This document shows positions 1 to 4,572 of a DNA stretch of 5,098 nucleotides, piece after piece (the first letter of the stretch is position 1; every line of letters starts with the position of its first letter). The DNA comes from Christensenella sp. UBA5399 (GTDB taxonomy: Bacteria > Bacillota > Clostridia > Christensenellales > Christensenellaceae). Made by a program: the position numbers and the translations under genes. The notes under the pieces were generated by a model, which worked only from the letters and a program-made list of their open reading frames with translations, did not search any database and was not told where the DNA came from. The DNA is taken from contig DHOD01000143.1 in assembly GCA_002407725.1 (NCBI GenBank), positions 10,742 through 15,839 on the forward strand, given 5' to 3'.

Positions 1-150
1 CCTGATCTTCTCCGCAATCGGGCAGCCGCCCGGTTCCCTTGTCAGCAGGAGGTCGTATCCCATCTCCTGCAAGTATTCCGCTATAAAACGCATCTGGGTG
101 CTTTTCCCGCAACCGTCCACGCCCTCAAACGTGATAAACATCCCCCTCAT
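1..150 (-). CDS. tmk: Thymidylate kinase (dTMP kinase), N-terminal 50 residues, cut by window edge
   Basis: Thymidylate kinase phosphorylates dTMP to dTDP with ATP in the cytoplasm, an essential step of dTTP synthesis. The visible 50 codons are the family's N-terminus: a first beta strand MFITFEG, then a P-loop GVDGCGKST (residues 10-18, with lysine 16 and serine 17), then TREPGG at residues 37-42, where the arginine belongs to the nucleotide-binding DR/REPGG element. The rest (roughly 150-160 residues in this family) lies beyond position 1. I chose the ATG at 150 because MRG-FITFEG is a usual start in clostridial homologues; the alternative ATG at 141 has its purine run touching the start codon with no spacer. 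The start lies 9 nt after the stop of the decarboxylase gene, with GGAAGG about 13 nt upstream inside that gene's end, so the two are almost certainly co-transcribed. The yaaO-tmk order of Bacillus subtilis is the same. Confidence 0.95.
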   Translation of the reverse strand, partial: MRGMFITFEGVDGCGKSTQMRFIAEYLQEMGYDLLLTREPGGCPIAEKIR

Positions 151-159
151 GCTGCCAGG

Positions 160-1566
160 TCATCCTTCCACAATATCTATATTTCCGTCGCTGCCAAACA
201 CCGTGTAGCCCTGCTGGCGCATTCTGGCAATGTAGTCCACCATGTCATAGGTGATCTTCTGCCCGGGAATAATCACCGGGATGCCCGGCGGATACGCCCC
301 CACGGAAGCTGCAGCGATCTCCCCCACACTCTCCAGCAACGGAACATTCCGCTTTTTGCCAAACACAGCCTCGCCAATCTCCATCGAAAGCTGGCGGTCA
401 AACACCCCCGCAAGTTCAATTGCCGTCATTTTGCTCTGTATGCTGTAGTTGGAACCCTTCAGGGCGTACAGCGCCGCCTTCAACCTGTCAAGGTCCTCCT
501 GGCCGTCCGCCACCGAACAGATCAGCACAATGTTCGCGCTGTCGGCAGCCTCCACGCAAATGCCGTTTTTCGCCAGGCTGCGCGCCGCCGAAAATCCGCT
601 GATGCCCCTGTCTGTCACATCAATCACCAGCTTCAGTATATCCCTGTCGTACGCGCCCGTCAGCACCGGGACGTCCTTTGTCACACACCGGTATCCGCCC
701 AACGCCTCAATTTTACGTATGTTGTCCTCCACCAGCGCAATCACCGCCGCAAGCTTCTGCTTGCCTTTGTCGCGCATATATCCCAGTGCATAATCGCTCG
801 ATCCCAGCAACACATACGAAGGGCTTGTCGTCTGCAGCATGTTCAGCACCGCCTGCGCCGTACCCCACTCCACCCCGGTCCCAACGCTCATCACCGCGCA
901 CTGGTTCATGGCGGGCAGCGTTTTGTGCAGGCTGGTCGCCCAGACGTCGCAGCCCGCCGCCGCAGGCGGCACGGGCAACAGGTCGGAATAGTCGAACGCA
1001 GCCGCATGCGCCGCATCACAGATCACCTTCATACCTGCCCGGTGCGCCACTGCGCAAATCTCGTTGATATCGGAGCAGAGTCCGTAATAATTGGGATAGG
1101 TGATATACACTGCCTTCGCATCCGGATAGCGCAGCACAGCGCGCCGCACATCCTCGGGCGTGAGCACCCCAAACAATTCCGTACCGGAGGCCGACGGATG
1201 TACCAACAGCGGCCTCGCCCCGGCAAGCGCCAGCGCGTTGATTGCGCTCAGGTGCATGTCCCGGCCCACAATCACTTTATCCCCGCGCTTCAGCACCGCA
1301 AGAATGCTTGCGTGCACACCGATCGAGCTGCCGTTCACCAAAAAGAAACTGTGCGACGCCCCGATATATTCCGCATGCAGCTGCTGCGATTGCAAAATTG
1401 GCCCTTCCGGCATATATAGGTTGTCGGCGCCCGGCAGTTCCGTGATGTCGTAGTCATTGACCGCACCGCCCAAAAAACCCGGTTTTCCCTTGTGTCCGGG
1501 CATGCAGAACCGCGCATCGCCGCTGGCTGCAATTTTTTTGAGCATATCCAGTATCGGTGTATCCAT
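160..1566 (-). CDS. PLP-dependent Orn/Lys/Arg decarboxylase family protein (YaaO/SpeA type)
   Basis: The 468-residue product belongs to the fold-type I pyridoxal-phosphate decarboxylases acting on arginine, lysine or ornithine, which feed polyamine synthesis. It starts with the short CMPGHKG motif (21-27), has the phosphate-binding NGSSIG turn (78-83), the aspartate that contacts the PLP nitrogen in CDAAHA (D184, H187), and the Schiff-base lysine in SLHKTLPA (K215). The C-terminal domain carries GAYPPGIPVIIPG (423-435), typical of this family. Length and the lack of an N-terminal receiver-like wing domain match the short Gram-positive form. Substrate cannot be decided from sequence; arginine or lysine is most likely, and YaaO-like paralogues are poorly characterised. 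Two positions around D184 deviate: the usual DEAHGAHF reads DAAHAAAF. There is no in-frame alternative start nearby; AGGA lies about 12 nt upstream of the ATG. The gene sits 68 nt after the membrane-protein gene and 9 nt before tmk, probably in one operon. Confidence 0.92.
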   Translation of the reverse strand: MDTPILDMLKKIAASGDARFCMPGHKGKPGFLGGAVNDYDITELPGADNLYMPEGPILQSQQLHAEYIGASHSFFLVNGSSIGVHASILAVLKRGDKVIVGRDMHLSAINALALAGARPLLVHPSASGTELFGVLTPEDVRRAVLRYPDAKAVYITYPNYYGLCSDINEICAVAHRAGMKVICDAAHAAAFDYSDLLPVPPAAAGCDVWATSLHKTLPAMNQCAVMSVGTGVEWGTAQAVLNMLQTTSPSYVLLGSSDYALGYMRDKGKQKLAAVIALVEDNIRKIEALGGYRCVTKDVPVLTGAYDRDILKLVIDVTDRGISGFSAARSLAKNGICVEAADSANIVLICSVADGQEDLDRLKAALYALKGSNYSIQSKMTAIELAGVFDRQLSMEIGEAVFGKKRNVPLLESVGEIAAASVGAYPPGIPVIIPGQKITYDMVDYIARMRQQGYTVFGSDGNIDIVEG

Positions 1567-1634
1567 GTTTACATCACGTCCTCACAAAGTCCGTTTAATT
1601 TCACTTCTGTACTACGTATAAAAAACCAGCCGCA

Positions 1635-2111
1635 TTACCGGCGCTTTTTCGCTTCCTTCAGGCAATCGAGATATTCCTGTGTGGGCGAAAGGATGATCAG
1701 GCAGTCGGCGCAATCGATCGCGTACCAGTCGGGCTGTTTTTTGAATGTAAACTTGTAACGCTTTTTCTTTTCCGGATTTTTCGCCACAATGTCCTCGTAA
1801 GGCCCAAAAGCGCGTATATCCCTGAACGGCACAAAAAGCAGCTCCTTTTCGCGCTTCCCGACGCGCCGCCCAAATGTGATCCTGTCCTTCTCGATCAGGT
1901 AAATATAATCCGTCAGCCGCGTTTTGACAATCAAAAACGCCAGAGCCATCACCAGAACGATTAAAATGATTCCCGGCCAGATGCTATGGAGCCAATATTG
2001 CAAAAACGAAGCGACAAAAACACAACCAAGCACGCCAAACACTAGGCCCAGCGTCACAAAAATCCCGGCAATCGGCCCGACTCTTTTATATTTTAACTCT
2101 TCTGCATGCAT
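1635..2111 (-). CDS. Small membrane protein with two TM helices and a PH-like (bPH/YcxB-like) cytoplasmic domain
   Basis: This 158-residue protein has no recognised function. A short charged N-terminus is followed by two hydrophobic helices at about residues 11-36 and 44-64, then a soluble, charged domain. The piece YLIEKDRITFGRRVGKREKELLFVPF-like in layout (residues 71-96) alternates hydrophobic and charged residues as in the strands of bacterial PH domains, where a 'drI' strand, a variable hairpin and an 'ipy.dI' strand recur; the end (about 138-151) reads like LIILSPTQEYLDCL, resembling the C-terminal strand and helix of small clostridial proteins of this layout. Lysine/arginine-rich stretches (113-125, 155-158) suggest the soluble part faces the cytoplasm. 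The start is well supported: AGAGGA lies 5 nt before the ATG. Its stop is 68 nt before the decarboxylase start with no terminator between, so co-transcription with decarboxylase and tmk is likely. The PH-like assignment is a layout-based guess; the membrane topology is firmer. Confidence 0.82.
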   Translation of the reverse strand: MHAEELKYKRVGPIAGIFVTLGLVFGVLGCVFVASFLQYWLHSIWPGIILIVLVMALAFLIVKTRLTDYIYLIEKDRITFGRRVGKREKELLFVPFRDIRAFGPYEDIVAKNPEKKKRYKFTFKKQPDWYAIDCADCLIILSPTQEYLDCLKEAKKRR

Positions 2112-2136
2112 ATGTTTCCTCTTCCCAAATCATTTT

Positions 2137-2142
2137 ACTATA
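2137..2142 (-). promoter_or_regulatory. Possible -10 box for the membrane protein-decarboxylase-tmk transcript
   Basis: On the minus strand TATAGT matches the sigma-A -10 consensus at five of six bases and would start transcription about 19 nt upstream of the membrane-protein start codon, just before its ribosome binding site. There is no convincing -35 at 16-18 nt and no TG extension. The terminator lying further upstream (2207-2225) makes an independent promoter here reasonable, but the sequence support is weak. Confidence 0.3.
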
Positions 2143-2206
2143 CGGTACCAAAATGCGCAAGGACGTCCCGGGCGCTGTTACTTCTTTTGCCCATGACGGT
2201 ACAAAG

Positions 2207-2225
2207 AAAAAACGCCAACGGCGTT
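2207..2225 (-). terminator. Intrinsic terminator on the minus strand, downstream of the SDR gene
   Basis: Read on the minus strand, AACGCC, a three-base GTT loop and GGCGTT form a perfect 6-bp stem running into a TTTTTT tract (2212 down to 2207, the first two T shared with the stem). It lies about 160 nt after the SDR stop and about 95 nt before the membrane-protein start, so it would end the SDR transcript and separate the two units. The stem is short, so partial read-through is possible. Confidence 0.6.
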
Positions 2226-2239
2226 AGGCTGTCGAAAAA

Positions 2240-2294
2240 CTTAAATTGTGCAAATTGGAATGAAATATTGAGAAAATTTCTTCCAAAACTTAAG
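2240..2294. repeat. Imperfect inverted repeat in AT-rich gap
   Basis: TTGGAATGAAAT at 2255-2266 can pair with ATTTCTTCCAA at 2276-2286, giving 11 base pairs with one bulged T and a nine-base loop. Outside it, CTTAAATT (2240-2247) matches AACTTAAG (2287-2294) at seven of eight positions, with an unpaired left-side stretch between. It has no run of T on either strand directly after the stem that would make it a terminator. It could be the remnant of a small mobile element or simply a structured 3' untranslated region of the SDR transcript. Confidence 0.4.
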
Positions 2295-2388
2295 GGTGAT
2301 TCTCTAGAGGCCAAAGAGGTTCGTTCAGTTGTCCTATGCTACCTGGCGTTTGAAATAAGCACAAACACCGTTCACGTGTACTTTGTAT

Positions 2389-3153
2389 TTACCCCTTCAA
2401 CATTTTCCAAATCCGCATGATCAGGCTGTCGGGAATGATTTTTGAAAAAAACAGATGCAGCTTGTTGAACAGGCCCGGCACACACATTTCGCGGTGGCTG
2501 CGCGCGGCCCTGAGGGCGCTTGCCACCACATGCGCGGGCGTAGACATAAAAAGCTGGTTGCCCACTGCTTTTGGGGACGTCCCCTGCTCCGCAACGTCAA
2601 AAAACTCCGTCTTTGTCCAACCGGGGCACACGGTGGTGACACTGATCGCCCGCTCCTGCAATTCGTCGTTGAGCGCACGCGAATAACTGAGCACAAATGC
2701 CTTGCATGCCGCATATACATTCATATCGGGCAACGGCTGAAAAGCCGCGGTCGATGCAATCTGCACCACACACCCGCCTTCTCCCATATACGGCAGCGCG
2801 GTCTGCGTCAGGTACACCAGCGCGCGGACATCCAGGTCAATCATGCCCAGCGCATCGGTAAGGTTGATTTCGTCATACGCCCCAAACTTCGCAAAACCCG
2901 CGCAGTTGACCAGCATATCCACCTGCGTTTTTTGCTCCGCCAGCATATCCGCCAGTTTTTTGATTTCCTGCTGATCGGTGAGGTCGCATTCGACAGGCAC
3001 AACCACGCTGCCAAGGCTATCCTGCAGCTCTTCCAGGCGATCCTTCCGGCGGGCCACAGCCCAAACCGCATCCACACCGCCATGCTCGCAGATCTGTTTC
3101 ACAAACTCGCGCCCCATGCCCGATGAAGCACCCGTCACAATCACAATGCCCAT
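2389..3153 (-). CDS. Short-chain dehydrogenase/reductase (classical SDR)
   Basis: The 254-residue product is a classical SDR, a cytoplasmic NAD(P)-dependent oxidoreductase with a Rossmann fold. Visible motifs are the cofactor loop TGASSGMG (7-14), CDLTD with D57 near the adenine ring, NCAG (83-86), the catalytic serine S134 in QIASTAA, Y147 and K151 in the YxxxK motif (YAACK), and the PGWTKTEF segment (177-184) beyond the active site. Arginines 35-36 after the second strand favour NADP(H). The C-terminal tail PGLFNKLHLFFSKIIPDSLIMRIWKML is amphipathic and resembles the tail of the DltE/YqjQ-like SDR group, which may touch the membrane; substrate is unknown. The start is supported by GGAAAGGG 5 nt upstream of the ATG. 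The gene diverges from the aldo/keto reductase across a 195-nt gap with shared regulatory signals, suggesting the two reductases respond to a common signal, perhaps reactive carbonyls; that link is inference. Confidence 0.93.
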   Translation of the reverse strand: MGIVIVTGASSGMGREFVKQICEHGGVDAVWAVARRKDRLEELQDSLGSVVVPVECDLTDQQEIKKLADMLAEQKTQVDMLVNCAGFAKFGAYDEINLTDALGMIDLDVRALVYLTQTALPYMGEGGCVVQIASTAAFQPLPDMNVYAACKAFVLSYSRALNDELQERAISVTTVCPGWTKTEFFDVAEQGTSPKAVGNQLFMSTPAHVVASALRAARSHREMCVPGLFNKLHLFFSKIIPDSLIMRIWKMLKG

Positions 3154-3192
3154 ATATTCCCTTTCCGTCCATAAAATTCAAACTACAGTTCA

Positions 3193-3221
3193 ATTATACC
3201 CATATTTTCCTGTAAAACACG
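3193..3221 (-). promoter_or_regulatory. Promoter of the SDR gene with perfect TATAAT
   Basis: The minus strand has a perfect TATAAT at 3198-3193, placing the transcript start near 3186, about 33 nt before the SDR start codon. At a 17-nt spacing the -35 hexamer (3221-3216) is CGTGTT, a poor match to TTGACA, and it falls inside the palindrome at 3218-3232. A strong -10 with a weak -35 covered by an operator is common at promoters that need an activator or are switched by one. Confidence 0.6.
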
Positions 3222-3232
3222 TTTCAAACGTG
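3218..3232. promoter_or_regulatory. Perfect 15-bp palindrome, candidate operator on the SDR promoter
   Basis: CACGTTT, a central C and AAACGTG form a perfect inverted repeat with 7-bp arms. A further copy of the half site follows almost directly as CAAACATG (3234-3241), one base longer inside than CAAACGTG (3225-3232). The palindrome overlaps the predicted -35 region of the SDR promoter and lies about 50 nt upstream of the aldo/keto reductase -35. Dimeric regulators (TetR, MarR, MerR, LacI types) bind such sites; which one cannot be told, and none is encoded in the window. Confidence 0.5.
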
Positions 3233-3250
3233 CCAAACATGTGTAATACT

Positions 3251-3263
3251 GAATCACTGATTC
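3251..3263. promoter_or_regulatory. Perfect 13-bp palindrome, second candidate operator
   Basis: GAATCA, a central C and TGATTC form a perfect inverted repeat with 6-bp arms. It sits midway in the SDR/aldo-keto reductase gap, 33 bp centre to centre from the first palindrome (about three helical turns) and about 20 bp before the -35 of the plus-strand promoter. Its sequence is unrelated to the first palindrome, so a second regulator, or chance, must be considered. Confidence 0.35.
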
Positions 3264-3283
3264 TTTTGATGATACCCATCCCA

Positions 3284-3312
3284 TTGAAAAAACATCCATT
3301 TTTTGGCATAAA
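3284..3312 (+). promoter_or_regulatory. Promoter of the aldo/keto reductase gene
   Basis: TTGAAA (3284-3289) and CATAAA (3307-3312) are separated by exactly 17 nt and match the sigma-A hexamers at five and four of six bases. The start would fall near 3319, leaving a 30-nt leader with the ribosome binding site. The spacer holds A6 and T6 tracts 6 nt apart. A rival pair, TTGGCA (3303-3308) with TATATA (3327-3332), would start transcription inside the ribosome binding site and is less likely. Confidence 0.5.
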
Positions 3313-3333
3313 GCACTTATCAATACTATATAC

Positions 3334-3339
3334 AAGGAG
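3334..3339 (+). promoter_or_regulatory. Strong ribosome binding site of the aldo/keto reductase gene
   Basis: AAGGAG lies 9 nt before the ATG at 3349 and fixes this start. It is the best Shine-Dalgarno match in the window, which suggests high translation once the gene is transcribed. Confidence 0.8.
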
Positions 3340-3348
3340 ATAAATAAA

Positions 3349-4350
3349 ATGCAATACTTCGAATTGAAAAAATCCGCCACAAAGGTTTCTGTCCTCGCGC
3401 TGGGTACATGGGCGTTCGGCGGGGGCGATTACTGGGGCAATGTCAAAGACGATAATGCCTCGCTCGATACCATCGACGCGGCCCTGGACATCGGCATCAA
3501 TCTGTTCGACTCAGCGGATTCGTACAACGACGGCGAATCCGACAAAGTGCTGGGCAAGGCGATGCGTGGCCGACGCGACCGGTTTGTGGTCTCTACCAAG
3601 GTATACCTGGACAAGCTGCATGCACCCGACGTCATCGCCGTTTGCGAAAACAGCCTGCGCAGGATGGGTACGGATTACCTGGACGTCTTCAGCCCCCACT
3701 TTGCCAGCAAGGAGATTCCCTTTGATGAGACATTTGGCGCCATGCGCAAGCTGCGGGATCAGGGGAAGATACGCGGTATTGGGCTCAGCAATTTTGGTGT
3801 ACAGGCAATGGACGCGGTCGCCAAAGCCGGCTTTATGGATGACATTGAAATGCAACAACTGCCGTACAGCCTGCTTTTGCGCGCAATCGAGTACGGCATC
3901 CAGCAAAAGTGTGAAAGCTACCACTTGCCGATCGTATGCTATAGCCCGCTTGCGCAAGGGCTTTTGACCGGAAAGTATGAAAGCGCCGCAGACGCACCCC
4001 AAAACCTCAAGGTATTGCGCTTCTTTGACAGCAAGGGCGAAGGCCATGGCGAACCGGGCTGCGAACAACAGGTTTTTCCGGCTATTGCCATGCTCAAGCA
4101 ACTGTGCAAAGATGTGGGTGTGGCGCTCGCCCCTGCCGCCATCGCATGGCTTTATGGCAGGCCGGGAATCCGTGCCGTGCTGACCGGCGCCAGCAGCGTC
4201 AGCGAACTTACCGAAAACATGAAGGCGCTTGACCTCTCTCTGTCGCCGGAGTTTGCCAATCAAATGACTGCCGCCACCGAGGATGTCAAAGCATGTATCG
4301 GCGGAAACGCCGACATGTGGTCTTCTACAGAAAACAGTCGTATATACTGA
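3349..4350 (+). CDS. Aldo/keto reductase (AKR11/IolS-YhdN-like)
   Basis: The 333-residue product is a complete NADPH-dependent aldo/keto reductase with the (beta/alpha)8 barrel of the family, acting on carbonyls in the cytoplasm. The catalytic tetrad is present: D54 and Y59 in FDSADSY, K84 in VSTKVY, H117 in FSPHFAS. Other landmarks are LALGTWAFGGGDYWG at the N-terminus (16-30), as in the IolS/YhdN (AKR11) group, GIGLSNF (143-149), YSPLAQGLLTGKY (198-210) and the cofactor phosphate-binding segment TGASSVSELTEN (279-290). The segment before the histidine is less usual: QIHWPD of relatives is replaced by FSPHFAS. Length is normal for the family. The start follows from AAGGAG 9 nt upstream. It diverges from the SDR gene and probably shares its control region; the next gene downstream has its own promoter. 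The physiological substrate cannot be inferred. Confidence 0.94.
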   Translation: MQYFELKKSATKVSVLALGTWAFGGGDYWGNVKDDNASLDTIDAALDIGINLFDSADSYNDGESDKVLGKAMRGRRDRFVVSTKVYLDKLHAPDVIAVCENSLRRMGTDYLDVFSPHFASKEIPFDETFGAMRKLRDQGKIRGIGLSNFGVQAMDAVAKAGFMDDIEMQQLPYSLLLRAIEYGIQQKCESYHLPIVCYSPLAQGLLTGKYESAADAPQNLKVLRFFDSKGEGHGEPGCEQQVFPAIAMLKQLCKDVGVALAPAAIAWLYGRPGIRAVLTGASSVSELTENMKALDLSLSPEFANQMTAATEDVKACIGGNADMWSSTENSRIY

Positions 4351-4356
4351 TACTGT

Positions 4357-4386
4357 CCCCAAATAAACATAAGCACTTTATTGGGG
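4357..4386. terminator. Hairpin just after the aldo/keto reductase, without a T tract
   Basis: CCCCAAATAAA (4357-4367) pairs with TTTATTGGGG (4377-4386): ten base pairs with one bulged A and a nine-base loop, starting 6 nt after the stop codon. No run of T follows on either strand, so it does not meet the intrinsic-terminator pattern; it may instead protect the 3' end of the message or work together with the next hairpin. Confidence 0.4.
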
Positions 4387-4392
4387 CGGCGC

Positions 4393-4424
4393 GCTTTGCA
4401 TTATACAAAGCAATGCATGCTTTT
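4393..4424 (+). terminator. Weak terminator candidate with two alternative stems
   Basis: GCTTTG (4393-4398) pairs with CAAAGC (4406-4411) around a seven-base loop; alternatively AAAGCA (4407-4412) pairs with TGCTTT (4418-4423) around five bases and ends in TTTT. The second form has a short stem and only four T, so it would be a weak terminator for the aldo/keto reductase transcript. Confidence 0.35.
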
Positions 4425-4476
4425 AAATGAGATTGGGATAATATTCCATCTTTCCGTATAGCTTTACAACATTTTG

Positions 4477-4485
4477 TGATATAAT
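4477..4485 (+). promoter_or_regulatory. Extended -10 promoter of the EAL-HDOD gene
   Basis: TGATATAAT is a perfect extended -10 element (TG, one base, TATAAT). The hexamer at -35 spacing (TATAGC) is not recognisable, as is normal for extended -10 promoters. Transcription would start near 4492, giving a leader of about 80 nt that begins almost directly with a stem-loop. An imperfect palindrome, TGGGATAATATTCCA (4434-4448), lies about 45-58 nt upstream of that start and could be an activator site. Confidence 0.6.
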
Positions 4486-4493
4486 TTATGTGA

Positions 4494-4544
4494 GGGTTTG
4501 ATTTTCCATCTCAAACCCCAAAGGGATTCTGAGACCATTTTTTT
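4494..4544 (+). promoter_or_regulatory. Candidate attenuator: two mutually exclusive hairpins and a T7 run
   Basis: Structure one pairs GGGTTTGA (4494-4501) perfectly with TCAAACCC (4511-4518) around a nine-base loop. Structure two pairs TCTCAAACCC (4509-4518) with GGG-A-TT-C-TGAGA (4523-4534), ten base pairs with two single-base bulges and a four-base loop, followed after CCA by seven T (4538-4544). Both need the same bases 4511-4518, so forming the first blocks the second, as antiterminator and terminator do. The terminator stem is imperfect and three bases separate it from the T run, so efficiency is uncertain. I see no match to a known riboswitch class, and the leader is short for one. 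Confidence 0.45.
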
Positions 4545-4572
4545 GCATGCTACAGGGTAATTGGGGAACGTC

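Larger units (their letters stand above)
2112..2388. other. Intergenic gap between SDR stop and membrane-protein start
   Basis: These 277 bases hold no convincing gene. A plus-strand reading frame of about 100 codons crosses most of it, but it lacks a ribosome binding site, runs into the antisense of both neighbouring genes, and its translation resembles no family I know. The stretch from about 2230 to 2310 is clearly richer in A and T than the flanking genes. Identifiable pieces are a small terminator (2207-2225), a -10-like box (2137-2142) and a long imperfect inverted repeat (2240-2294). Confidence 0.7.

Noticed and set aside
1567..1634. Promoter between the membrane-protein and decarboxylase genes
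   Set aside because: No pair of hexamers at acceptable spacing is visible, and the 68-nt gap has no terminator, so co-transcription is simpler.
2370..2381. Near-perfect palindrome GTTCACGTGTAC just after the SDR stop
   Set aside because: It is short, differs at one pair, lies downstream of a gene with no promoter nearby, and is easily explained by chance.
2106..2420. Plus-strand open frame of about 104 codons across the SDR/membrane-protein gap
   Set aside because: It has no ribosome binding site, overlaps both real neighbouring genes in antisense, and its translation shows no recognisable family or domain.
2455..3126. Long plus-strand open frame of 223 codons opposite the SDR gene
   Set aside because: It is antisense to a well-supported SDR and its histidine- and arginine-rich translation is typical of a shadow frame.
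3511..4362. Long minus-strand open frame of 283 codons inside the aldo/keto reductase gene
   Set aside because: It is antisense to a complete aldo/keto reductase with its catalytic tetrad; long antisense frames are common in GC-rich codons and this one has no family resemblance.
4490..4572. c-di-GMP (GEMM) riboswitch in the leader of the EAL-HDOD gene
   Set aside because: The leader is short and simple; I see only two competing stems and not the conserved joined-stem core with its tetraloop-receptor sequences.
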